DNA of 7,620 nucleotides from Oscillibacter sp. (GCA_003539495.1 DPPB01000024.1:1-7620); one strand, 5' to 3'. Counted from the first letter of the stretch, positions 1-5,770 are shown. A program made the numbers and translations. Notes: a model not told the origin generated them from the letters alone.

Positions 1-147
1 GCCTGCGAACTGTTGTCTGCGCCCGACGCTCAGGTGAAAGACATAGCAGGGTTGGTGGGGTACAGCAACATCAGCCATTTCAGCGACGCCTTCCGAAAAA
101 AGTTTGGATGCACTCCGAGCGAATATAAGCGGAGCTTACCATTCTGA
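1..147 (+). CDS. AraC-family transcriptional regulator, C-terminal fragment (5' end outside window)
   Basis: The first 48 codons in frame 1, ending at TGA, encode the second helix-turn-helix of an AraC/XylS DNA-binding domain. Visible marks are the 'VKDIAGLVGYSNISHFSDAFRKK' region (residues 12-34: the recognition helix with Gly-Tyr-Ser and the following Phe-Ser-Asp-Ala-Phe-Arg-Lys) and the family-ending 'FGCTPSEYKR' at about residues 35-44. The effector domain lies outside the window, so the ligand cannot be read. AraC proteins next to siderophore uptake operons (YbtA, PchR, Btr) usually activate them in response to the ferric siderophore. Here the likely target is the operon starting at 1280, whose promoter carries a direct repeat with AraC-like geometry. 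The ClbS-like gene on the opposite strand now lies between regulator and target. The family call is firm; the target and the effector are inferred. Confidence 0.93.
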   Translation, partial: ACELLSAPDAQVKDIAGLVGYSNISHFSDAFRKKFGCTPSEYKRSLPF

Positions 148-479
148 AACGTAAGAGCAAAGACACAGGTGTATTCTTTTGTGGTTACTTGGATGGAAAT
201 TACAAAGATTGCATCTTCCCTTGAAAAACCAGAATAGTAGGCAGCACATTTCGAGGAAGATCTTGCCCAGTGGAAGCTATATCATTTGAAATGTGAGTTG
301 CTCAGCAGCAGCATACACATTGATGTTAGTGCTGGGCGGAATTAACCATTCGCGCGGGGCTGCAAAACGAGCCTACGCATAAGTAAAACTTTGACCGCTG
401 AAAAAGCAGAGCGACGGGACAGATAAAGGCTGTCCCGCCGCTCGTGTTTTAAGGGCATATTGCCTTGATGAACCGGAAG
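148..479. other. Non-coding stretch between convergent genes
   Basis: This 332-base gap lies between the end of the AraC gene and the end of the minus-strand ClbS-like gene. I see no supported gene, tRNA or repeat array in it. A plus-strand frame from ATG 194 is closed after 14 codons by two consecutive TAG codons (236-241), then stays open without a start to a TAA near 344. It has no ribosome-binding site and matches no family I know, so it is at most a decayed remnant. The only structured element is the hairpin at 409-450. Confidence 0.6.
409..450. terminator. Bidirectional intrinsic terminator between the AraC and ClbS-like genes
   Basis: Arms GAGCGACGGGACAG (409-422) and CTGTCCCGCCGCTC (430-443) pair over 14 positions with one mismatch around a 7-base loop. 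The right arm is followed by GTGTTTT, giving a modest U-tract for plus-strand transcripts. Left of the hairpin is AAAAAGCA (401-408), which reads as TGCTTTTT on the minus strand. The hairpin can thus stop both the AraC transcript and the opposing ClbS-like transcript, whose stop codon is about 30 bases away. Confidence 0.8.
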
Positions 480-998
480 TTACAGCGCCGCCTTTTTCCA
501 TTTTCTGATCTTAGTTCTAAAAGTTCCGAAAGGAGCAACAGTATTAACGTGAATGAACCTGTAAACTTCCCATACAGCTGCTTTTGTAGCATCATCAGCC
601 CATTTTCTCATATGCGGCTTAAATAATTCATCCGCACTGAGCGAATCAATCATTGCGCAGATAGACTTGACATTTTCGTTCAGTTCGGCTTTCAACTCTT
701 GAAGAGACAAATGAGCGTAGGTATCCGTGAACCACTGATACAGCTCGCCAAGTTGGTTCCATTTGAATTCGTCCGACGGCGTCTTTACTTGAAGCCCCTT
801 CCTTTCATCTTCCTCCCATTTAAGAACCAATGTTGTCCAACCCACCTGATAGGCAAGGTTTTCTGCCGGGGTCCGGTCAACCTCATCAACCCTCTTATCT
901 TTTAAGGCTTCTGGTATGCAATCAAACTCCGAAATATATTTATCAAATGTTTTATTGATTTCAGCTTTGAGTTCTTCTTTACTTTTGTATACTCGCAA
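480..998 (-). CDS. ClbS/DfsB-family four-helix-bundle protein (DUF1706)
   Basis: A 172-residue cytoplasmic protein read leftward. The family marks are the N-terminal 'SKEEL' helix (residues 6-10), the 'GWTTLVLKW' segment (about 53-61) and the C-terminal block from 'KWADDATKAAVW' (about 132-143) through 'FIHVNT.APF' to 'IRKW' (164-167). The best-studied member, ClbS of colibactin-producing E. coli, is a cyclopropane hydrolase that protects the host from its own genotoxin. Most Firmicutes members are uncharacterised, so a detoxifying role here is only a possibility. Start choice: an upstream ATG at 1037 would add 13 residues but has no good ribosome-binding site, whereas TTG at 998 sits 7 bases after GGAGG and gives the usual family N-terminus. 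The gene has its own extended -10 promoter, runs against its neighbours and is more AT-rich (about 42% GC in two lines counted), which suggests a separately acquired unit. Family call strong, function uncertain. Confidence 0.87.
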   Translation of the reverse strand: MRVYKSKEELKAEINKTFDKYISEFDCIPEALKDKRVDEVDRTPAENLAYQVGWTTLVLKWEEDERKGLQVKTPSDEFKWNQLGELYQWFTDTYAHLSLQELKAELNENVKSICAMIDSLSADELFKPHMRKWADDATKAAVWEVYRFIHVNTVAPFGTFRTKIRKWKKAAL

Positions 999-1003
999 AA
1001 AAA

Positions 1004-1010
1004 CACCTCC
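1004..1010 (-). promoter_or_regulatory. Ribosome-binding site that fixes a TTG start for the ClbS-like gene
   Basis: On the minus strand GGAGGTG is followed by T-rich spacer and TTG at 998-996, seven bases after GGAGG. No in-frame ATG lies within normal range downstream, and the upstream ATG at 1037 would put this site inside the coding region. TTG is therefore the preferred start. Confidence 0.8.
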
Positions 1011-1045
1011 ATAAATTTCGGTTTGTCTATTGAGCAATGATTCTG

Positions 1046-1054
1046 ATTATAGCA
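1046..1054 (-). promoter_or_regulatory. Extended -10 promoter of the ClbS-like gene
   Basis: The minus strand reads TGCTATAAT, a perfect extended -10 element (TGn plus TATAAT). The hexamer 17 bases further upstream is TAGAAT, a weak -35, as expected for extended -10 promoters. The expected transcript would start about 35-45 bases before the TTG start, a normal leader length. Confidence 0.75.
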
Positions 1055-1090
1055 TAGCTTTATGAATTATTCTATTACTGCACTGAGTAT

Positions 1091-1127
1091 CATGGCGCTT
1101 TAGGGGAAAGGCATGGCGTTTTCGGGG
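1091..1127 (+). promoter_or_regulatory. Direct-repeat operator, probable AraC-family activator site
   Basis: Two 16-base direct repeats, CATGGCGCTTTAGGGG (1091-1106) and CATGGCGTTTTCGGGG (1112-1127), match at 14 of 16 positions. They are offset by exactly 21 bp, two helical turns. The second repeat ends at the -35 position of the promoter at 1150-1155. Direct repeats with 21-bp spacing abutting a poor -35 are the usual arrangement for AraC/XylS activators, and the end of such a regulator gene lies at the left edge. The repeats also lie upstream of the divergent ClbS-like promoter, so they could affect both directions. That the neighbouring AraC protein binds here is inference. Confidence 0.75.
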
Positions 1128-1149
1128 GGATTTTTCCTTTCGCCGACTG

Positions 1150-1155
1150 TATAAT
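1150..1155 (+). promoter_or_regulatory. -10 element of the siderophore uptake operon promoter
   Basis: TATAAT at 1150-1155 is a perfect -10. The hexamer 17 bases upstream (1127-1132) is GGGATT, far from TTGACA, so the promoter should be weak without an activator; the activator-type repeats end exactly there. Transcription from about 1162 would give a leader of nearly 120 bases before ATG 1280. Confidence 0.7.
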
Positions 1156-1230
1156 GGTAGGCGGTTAGAAAACGTTGACCCCACACGGTTAAAAGACTCA
1201 GCTGTTCTGTTATTTCGCTATGCGCGCCCG

Positions 1231-1252
1231 TTGGTTAGCTTGCTCTAACTAA
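1231..1252 (+). promoter_or_regulatory. Leader hairpin or dyad GGTTAG-N6-CTAAC upstream of the uptake operon
   Basis: TTGGTTAG (1231-1238) and CTAACTAA (1245-1252) can pair over eight positions, one of them G-U, around a 6-base loop. The element lies in the long leader, ending about 14 bases before the AGGAGG at 1266-1271. No U-tract follows, so it is not an intrinsic terminator. It could be an operator dyad or an RNA structure affecting translation. A similar dyad sits upstream of the ABC gene at 6482. Function unknown. Confidence 0.4.
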
Positions 1253-1279
1253 AGATTTATTACTCAGGAGGTCATCAGA

Positions 1280-2254
1280 ATGAAAAAATTCGCAATGCTT
1301 ATGTTGTGCCTTGTGCTTGTGTTTGCTCTTGCAGCCTGTGCTGGAACGGATACCACGCCGCAGGGATCGGTCTCGGATACTGTCACGGTAACGGATATGA
1401 AGGGCGAGGTTGCCATCCCGGCAAATCCACAGCGCATCGTTGATGTAGCTGGCTTGACAGAGGAACTTCTTATTCTGGATATGAAGGTTATCGCCTCGGC
1501 TAATACTAGCATGTTCGATGGGGTGTCTGTCCCCAAACATCTGACAACGCTTTTTGCCGAAAGAGGTATTGAGGTTGTCGGCAATTACTCCGGGTCTTCT
1601 TCTACCGGAGACCTGAACCTCGAAAAGATCGCGGAGTTAAAGCCTGATCTGATCATTATGAATATTCGCCATGAGAAGGTTTATGAACAACTCGCAGCTA
1701 TTGCTCCCACGGTCATGATCGACGATGACATAAGCTATGTTAACTGGCGCGGAAGATTTAAGCAACTGGGGCAGTGGTTTGATAAAGAAGCAGCCGTAGA
1801 AAAATGGCTTGCCGACTACGATGCCAAAGCTGCGGAGCTCGCGGCAAGAATCAGGGATATGATTGGGGACGAAACCTTTGCTGTATTGGAGGCCAATTCC
1901 GTTCATTTTGGTTCCTATTACATCTATCGCAGCGGCGGGCCGGGTGAGCTTGTCTACGATGAGCTGAAACTCACACCATCAGCCGGCGTACCGGAGAATG
2001 TCTGGGGTGAAGTGGTCGATGCGGAATACTTTTCCCTAATCGATGCAGATCACATCTTCTTCTTTAGCGACGACGGCAGAGCTGGAGACACGGGGACCCT
2101 TGCCGTGTGGAAGAATATGAAAGCGGTCAAAGCCGGCAACGTTTACTTTGGTATCAATGAGGATCAGTATAATATGGCTTTTACGGCGATGGGAAAGGAA
2201 CTCTATTTGGAAAAACTCGCGAACGCGATTCTGAACCATGGGAACGTTGAGTAA
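1280..2254 (+). CDS. Iron-siderophore ABC transporter substrate-binding lipoprotein
   Basis: This 324-residue protein is the extracellular receptor of the importer encoded downstream. Residues 1-20 form a lipoprotein signal peptide (MKK, hydrophobic stretch, lipobox LAAC with Cys20), so it would be anchored to the outer face of the membrane. The mature part has the FhuD/BtuF/FeuA-type fold (Peripla_BP_2). 'VTDMKGEVAIP..PQRIV' (37-53) opens the N-lobe, 'GLTEELLILDMKVI' (58-71) follows, and 'LNLEKIAELKPDLIIM' (112-127) is the usual end of that lobe before the linker helix. Acidic residues E61/E62 and, in the C-lobe, the 'GELVYDELKL' region (222-231) are candidates for the salt bridges that dock such proteins on their permeases. 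An ideal AGGAGG (1266-1271) precedes ATG by 8 bases. Length is normal. The ligand is probably a ferric siderophore, from family resemblance; haem or cobalamin cannot be excluded by sequence alone. Confidence 0.92.
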   Translation: MKKFAMLMLCLVLVFALAACAGTDTTPQGSVSDTVTVTDMKGEVAIPANPQRIVDVAGLTEELLILDMKVIASANTSMFDGVSVPKHLTTLFAERGIEVVGNYSGSSSTGDLNLEKIAELKPDLIIMNIRHEKVYEQLAAIAPTVMIDDDISYVNWRGRFKQLGQWFDKEAAVEKWLADYDAKAAELAARIRDMIGDETFAVLEANSVHFGSYYIYRSGGPGELVYDELKLTPSAGVPENVWGEVVDAEYFSLIDADHIFFFSDDGRAGDTGTLAVWKNMKAVKAGNVYFGINEDQYNMAFTAMGKELYLEKLANAILNHGNVE

Positions 2255-3299
2255 GGGAACAGGTGCGGTTGCGGGAATATCGCAGAGACAAGGGAGATAC
2301 AAACGCTCCGCGCCGGCTTTTCTGATTATTCTTGCCGCATTGGTGCTGCTGCTTGGGTTCTCAATGGTTCTCTCCGTCTGCACCGGCATTGCTGGCGGTA
2401 GCTTCAAGGTCTTTGCGGAAACGGTTATGTCCCCCGCTAAGGCTTCTGGTGTTGGAATGATTATGTTGGAAATGCGTATGCCCAGGGCGCTGGCTGCCGG
2501 GCTGACAGGAATGGCCTTCGCTCTCTCCGGCGCTGTGATGCAGGGAATTACCAGAAACCCCCTGTCGGACGCCGGCCTTCTGGGGATCAATGCGGGAGCC
2601 GGTTTCTTTGTTGCACTGTCCGCAATTCTGTTTCCCGCCGCACCAGACATCGTGAAAACATGCGCCGCCTTTGCCGGAGCCGCTCTTGCGGTATTCATGG
2701 TCTATGGTTTCGGCGCCGGCAAACATAGATCCGAATCTTTCCGGTTCATTCTGGCAGGCGCTGCTGTATCAGCCCTGCTTACCGCGTTGAGTCAGGCGGT
2801 TTCTCTGGCGTTTGGAATCGTGAAATCCCTTTCTTTCTGGAGCACGGGCAGTTTGTCCGGTGTGACATGGCAAAGCTTGAAAATGCTATCCCCGGTGATT
2901 CTCTCAGCCAGTGCGCTTGGTTTGCTTTTATCGAGCCGGCTATCAGCGCTGGCACTGGGAGAAGATAGCGCCGCCAGCTTGGGCGTAAATGTCCGCACGG
3001 TCAGGCTTTTCGGTATGCTTGTGGTGTTGCTGCTTGCGGGAGCCAGTGTATCGCTCGTGGGAGGCATCGCATTTATCGGTCTTATCGTACCGCATATATC
3101 CCGACTTCTTGTGGGCGGTGATTACCGCAGGCTGGTTCCCGTGTCTGCGCTCATGGGCGGCGCTGTGCTGGTGCTGTCGGATATTGCGGCGCGCATGATA
3201 AACGCCCCTTTTGATACGCCTGTCGGCGCACTGGTATCCATCCTCGGCGTGCCCGTCTTTTTTGCGCTTACTTTCAGGAAGGAGGGCATGGTCTTATGA
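2238..3299 (+). CDS. FecCD-family siderophore ABC transporter permease 1
   Basis: A 353-residue multi-span membrane protein, one half of the permease that carries the ferric complex inward. FecCD/BtuC family marks in order: 'RMPRALAAGL' (80-89), 'MQGITRNPLSDAGLLGINAGA' region (101-121), 'FILAGAAVSALLTA' (170-183), 'GIAFIGLIVPHISR' (276-289, the loop that contacts the ATPase) and 'DTPVG' (326-330) near the C-terminus. The hydrophobic pattern suggests the usual 9-10 membrane helices, the first at about residues 28-48. The start codon lies 17 bases inside the end of the binding-protein gene and has no clear ribosome-binding site, so translation is probably coupled to that gene. TTG at 2247 is an alternative start. 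Normal length for the family. Confidence 0.93.
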   Translation: MGTLSKGTGAVAGISQRQGRYKRSAPAFLIILAALVLLLGFSMVLSVCTGIAGGSFKVFAETVMSPAKASGVGMIMLEMRMPRALAAGLTGMAFALSGAVMQGITRNPLSDAGLLGINAGAGFFVALSAILFPAAPDIVKTCAAFAGAALAVFMVYGFGAGKHRSESFRFILAGAAVSALLTALSQAVSLAFGIVKSLSFWSTGSLSGVTWQSLKMLSPVILSASALGLLLSSRLSALALGEDSAASLGVNVRTVRLFGMLVVLLLAGASVSLVGGIAFIGLIVPHISRLLVGGDYRRLVPVSALMGGAVLVLSDIAARMINAPFDTPVGALVSILGVPVFFALTFRKEGMVL

Positions 3300-4294
3300 A
3301 AAAGAAAACCAGGCAGCTCCTTATCCTCAACGGTCTTCTTATCCTGATTGTAGCTACGGCTATCTTATCCGTTAACAGTGGTTACGCAAGAATTCCCTTC
3401 TCGACTGCGGTTCACAGCATATTCCAACCGTATATGGAGGGAACCTCCGTAGTCGTAGCGCAGTTTCGCGTTCCGAGAATCGTCCTCGCCGTTCTATGTG
3501 GGATGGGTCTGGCACTTGCCGGATGCGTCATGCAGACTGTCACGGGGAATCCGCTGGCCGATCCGGGGATATTGGGCATAAACGCAGGGGCGGGATTTGC
3601 CGTTATGCTGTTCCTGACATTTTTCCCTGCACTGCATATATGTACCATGGCATACCAGCCGATATTTGCCATAGCGGGCGGGCTTTGCACAACGGGACTG
3701 CTGTATCTTTTTGCAAAGAGGAACGGAAAACTCCTCCCAATATATTTTCTGTTGGGCGGCATCGGTCTTGCGTCCCTATTTTCTTCGTTTATGCTGATCA
3801 TGGCCGCGAACATGGACAACAGCAGCTATCAGCTCGTGGCAAGATGGCTGGCAGGAAATATTTGGGGAACGAGCTGGCATCAGGTTCTTGCCCTGTTGCC
3901 CTATATGCTCATACTGGTTCCTTTTCTTCTTACAAAGTCGAACATACTGGATATTCTCATTTTAGGAGAGAATACTGCCATTTCTCTGGGGATAGCCGTA
4001 GAGAGGGAGATAAGACTGCTCCTGATTGCATCGGTGGCTCTTACCTCTGCCTGCGTTGCCGTCAGCGGAGGGATCGGTTTTGTGGGACTGGTAGCGCCGC
4101 ATATGGCACGAAGGTTGATCGGAGGCAGACACCACGCCCTTATGCCTGCCTCCATGCTGCTGGGGGCGCTGCTGTTGCTTTTGGCAGACACGTTGGGACG
4201 GTCTGCCTTTCAGCCGAGGGAGATCCCGGTTGGTATCGTGATCTCCGTGCTTTCGGCTCCGTATTTTCTGTTCCTGCTCCGCAGGTATTTTTAA
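3296..4294 (+). CDS. FecCD-family siderophore ABC transporter permease 2
   Basis: A 332-residue membrane protein expected to pair with permease 1 as a heterodimer. Family marks: 'RVPRIVLAVLCGMGLALAG' (58-76), 'GNPLADPGILGINAGA' (84-99), 'WLAGNIWGTSW' (184-194), 'GGIGFVGLVAPHMARR' (258-273, ATPase-contact loop) and 'EIPVG' (309-313). It lacks the longer N-terminal tail of permease 1 and starts its first membrane helix at about residue 7. The gene overlaps permease 1 by ATGA (3296-3299), and GGAGGG at 3281-3286 supports this start. Such overlaps favour equal production of the two halves. Confidence 0.93.
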   Translation: MKKKTRQLLILNGLLILIVATAILSVNSGYARIPFSTAVHSIFQPYMEGTSVVVAQFRVPRIVLAVLCGMGLALAGCVMQTVTGNPLADPGILGINAGAGFAVMLFLTFFPALHICTMAYQPIFAIAGGLCTTGLLYLFAKRNGKLLPIYFLLGGIGLASLFSSFMLIMAANMDNSSYQLVARWLAGNIWGTSWHQVLALLPYMLILVPFLLTKSNILDILILGENTAISLGIAVEREIRLLLIASVALTSACVAVSGGIGFVGLVAPHMARRLIGGRHHALMPASMLLGALLLLLADTLGRSAFQPREIPVGIVISVLSAPYFLFLLRRYF

Positions 4295-4306
4295 GGGAGG
4301 ACGTCT

Positions 4307-5125
4307 ATGCTTTCACATATGCAGGCAAAGGGTTTGTCTGCCGGATATAACGGGGAGGCCGTCTTCAGGGGGCTTGACTTAAAAATCCCTGAAGGCAGCA
4401 TAACCACCTTGATAGGCTCCAACGGCTCTGGGAAATCCACCATACTGAAGACACTGTGCCGGATCATTTCCCCGGATTCCGGTGCAGTATACCTTGATGG
4501 CAAAGCGATCCACGAAATGCCGACAAAGCGTGTTGCCCAGAGACTTGCGCTGCTGCCGCAGGGAGCGCAAGCCCCTGCCGGCATCACAGTCGGCGACCTT
4601 GTGGAATACGGGCGTTTTCCTTACAGGTCGGCGCTAAGCGGTCTCGGCGAAAAGGATCGGGAGATCATCCAGTGGGCTCTTGCCAGTACAGGCATGAGTT
4701 CCCTTGAACATAGAGAAATGGAGAGGCTTTCGGGAGGTCAACAACAGCGGGCATGGATCGCCATGGCGTTGGCGCAGAAAACCGGATTGCTGTTTCTGGA
4801 TGAACCCACGACCTATTTGGACATCTCGCACCAACTGGATATATTGTACCTTCTGCGCCGCCTCAACCGGGAAAATGGTGTTACCATCGTAATGGTTCTT
4901 CATGATTTAAATCATGCCATCATGTTTTCCGACTATTTGGTGGCGATCAAAGACGGGACACTGCACAGCGCAGGTACGCCGCAAGAGGTTATTACCCAGC
5001 AGGCGTTGCGGGAAATCTTTGATGTAGAAGCGGAGGTCATTACACATCCGGTATTAAACGTTCCGGTATGCCTCCCCTTCAGGATAACGGAGCAGAACAA
5101 AAAAACAGGAGGTTCAAACACATGA
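4307..5125 (+). CDS. Siderophore ABC transporter ATP-binding protein (FepC/FhuC type)
   Basis: A 272-residue ATPase on the inner face of the membrane that powers the two permeases as a homodimer. All nucleotide-binding motifs are intact: Walker A GSNGSGKST (37-45), Q-loop Gln85 in 'LLPQ', signature LSGGQQQR (141-148), Walker B LLFLDEP (161-167) with catalytic Glu166, D-loop 'YLD' (170-172) and H-loop His199 in 'LHDLN'. The 'GRFPY' segment (102-106) after 'TVGDLVEYG' is typical of the FepC/FhuC/BtuD subgroup serving FecCD permeases. GGGAGG (4295-4300) lies six bases before ATG 4307; Met5 is a possible but less well spaced start. The stop codon overlaps the next gene as ATGA. Confidence 0.96.
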   Translation: MLSHMQAKGLSAGYNGEAVFRGLDLKIPEGSITTLIGSNGSGKSTILKTLCRIISPDSGAVYLDGKAIHEMPTKRVAQRLALLPQGAQAPAGITVGDLVEYGRFPYRSALSGLGEKDREIIQWALASTGMSSLEHREMERLSGGQQQRAWIAMALAQKTGLLFLDEPTTYLDISHQLDILYLLRRLNRENGVTIVMVLHDLNHAIMFSDYLVAIKDGTLHSAGTPQEVITQQALREIFDVEAEVITHPVLNVPVCLPFRITEQNKKTGGSNT

Positions 5126-5478
5126 AAAAAGGTTTGCGATCAGTGCTGTTCTCCGTGCTGGTGGGTGCGCTGCTGCTGTGCGCCGGATGCGGCAAATCGG
5201 GAGATATCTACACGGCGGGCGTTTATACGGCTTCCGCTGAAGGTTATTCCGGTCCGGTTACCGTAGAGGTAGAGTTTGACGGGAGCAGCATATTGTCTGT
5301 ACATGTCCTATCTCACAGCGAAACAGTAAATATCTCAGACCGCGCAATAGATGAGATCCCTTCGCAAATCGTGGAGGCGCAGACCTGGGATGTGGATGCC
5401 GTTTCATCTGCAACATTTACCAGCGATGCCATTCGTGAAGCGGTCAGAGATTGCCTCGCGCAGGCGGCACTCCGATGA
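5122..5478 (+). CDS. Small FMN-binding-domain lipoprotein, predicted covalently flavinylated
   Basis: A 118-residue exported protein with a single FMN-binding domain (FMN_bind family, as in NqrC/RnfG and Listeria PplA). Residues 1-22 are a signal peptide ending in CAGC with Cys23 as the likely lipid anchor; Cys at -3 is not the classic Leu. The domain spans about residues 31-116: 'GVYTASAEGYSGPVTVEVEFDG' region (33-54), then 'DAVSSATFTSDAI' (92-104). That segment fits the target motif of the flavin transferase ApbE, [ST][GS]ATxT, with Thr100 the expected FMN attachment site; the usual Gly is Ser96. Start: an upstream ATG at 5068 would bury the signal peptide. ATG 5122 follows AGGAGG (5107-5112) by nine bases and overlaps the ATPase stop as ATGA, so it is preferred. 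Coupling to the transporter suggests extracellular electron transfer to the imported ferric complex; this role is inferred. No ApbE gene is visible here. Confidence 0.88.
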   Translation: MKKGLRSVLFSVLVGALLLCAGCGKSGDIYTAGVYTASAEGYSGPVTVEVEFDGSSILSVHVLSHSETVNISDRAIDEIPSQIVEAQTWDVDAVSSATFTSDAIREAVRDCLAQAALR

Positions 5479-5545
5479 ACCATTTGCGTTGCAAAGGGTA
5501 TTTTGCGGTGATAGAATGGGTGAGATGAAGGGCAAGTCAAAAAAT

Positions 5546-5621
5546 CAGCCATAGCTGCTGTTTTAAGTGCTTTTCCAGCGAAGTGCCGCAGGCATTTCGC
5601 TGGAGATTCCATATATGGCTG
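5546..5621. repeat. Nested palindrome in the intergenic region, possible palindromic repeat or structured RNA
   Basis: Outer arms CAGCCATA (5546-5553) and TATGGCTG (5614-5621) are perfect complements. Inside lies a strong hairpin: CCAGCGAAGTGCC (5575-5587) and GGCATTTCGCTGG (5591-5603), paired over 13 positions with one G-T and a 3-base loop. Neither strand has a T-tract after the hairpin, so it is not a standard intrinsic terminator, although it is the best end-of-transcript structure after the uptake operon. The two-tier symmetry resembles dispersed palindromic intergenic elements. No coding gene is supported anywhere in 5479-5776. Confidence 0.5.
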
Positions 5622-5706
5622 TATGAACTCCCTTCCATGCGCAAAAGAATATCGCGAATCCTCCAGGCAAGGGTATATGTGTTTAGTATAAAATGTGTCA
5701 CTCCCA

Positions 5707-5735
5707 TTGACAAACCCACTATGCTCGGTTATAAT
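5707..5735 (+). promoter_or_regulatory. Consensus sigma-A promoter of the TetR-family gene
   Basis: TTGACA (5707-5712) and TATAAT (5730-5735) are both perfect matches to the vegetative consensus, separated by the optimal 17 bases. Initiation is expected near 5741-5743, giving a leader of about 35 bases. Such a strong core promoter is normally held down by a repressor, and the dyads starting at 5734 overlap its -10. Confidence 0.92.
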
Positions 5736-5763
5736 ATACCAGTAGTATATACCGGCGGTATAT
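5734..5763. promoter_or_regulatory. Two overlapping 17-bp dyads, probable TetR-family operator
   Basis: The first dyad is ATATACC-AGT-AGTATAT (5734-5750), with one mismatch between arms. The second is ATATACC-GGC-GGTATAT (5747-5763), perfectly symmetric. They are offset by 13 bp and share four bases. Together they run from the -10 into the leader, ending three bases before the ribosome-binding site. This placement fits autorepression by the adjacent TetR protein; two overlapping dyads could hold two dimers, as reported for QacR on its operator. Binding by this protein is inferred. Confidence 0.78.
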
Positions 5764-5765
5764 TT

Positions 5766-5770
5766 GGAGG
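5766..5770 (+). promoter_or_regulatory. Ribosome-binding site that decides the TetR start
   Basis: GGAGG directly touches the ATG at 5771, leaving no spacer for initiation there. The second in-frame ATG at 5777 lies six bases away, the usual distance, and is taken as the start. Confidence 0.75.

Noticed and set aside
699..905. 68-codon plus-strand frame inside the ClbS-like gene
   Set aside because: Antisense to a gene with good family features and its own promoter, ribosome-binding site and terminator.
1162..1252. Classic DtxR/IdeR iron box in the operon leader
   Set aside because: The half-sites GGTTAG and CTAAC are similar, but the centre is six bases instead of one, so it does not fit the known box.
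2036..2698. 220-codon minus-strand frame across the binding-protein and permease 1 genes
   Set aside because: It is antisense to two clearly real genes, with a low-complexity Ala/Pro composition and no family resemblance.
3496..4350. 284-codon plus-strand frame overlapping permease 2
   Set aside because: It is frame-shifted relative to the FecCD permease, rich in Cys, Arg and His, has no ribosome-binding site and no recognisable domain.
5068..5121. Upstream ATG extending the FMN lipoprotein by 18 residues
   Set aside because: It would put a charged segment before the signal peptide; ATG 5122 has a good AGGAGG and an ATGA overlap.
5575..5603. Hairpin as an ordinary Rho-independent terminator
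   Set aside because: No T-tract follows the stem on either strand; the TTTT lies before it on the plus strand.
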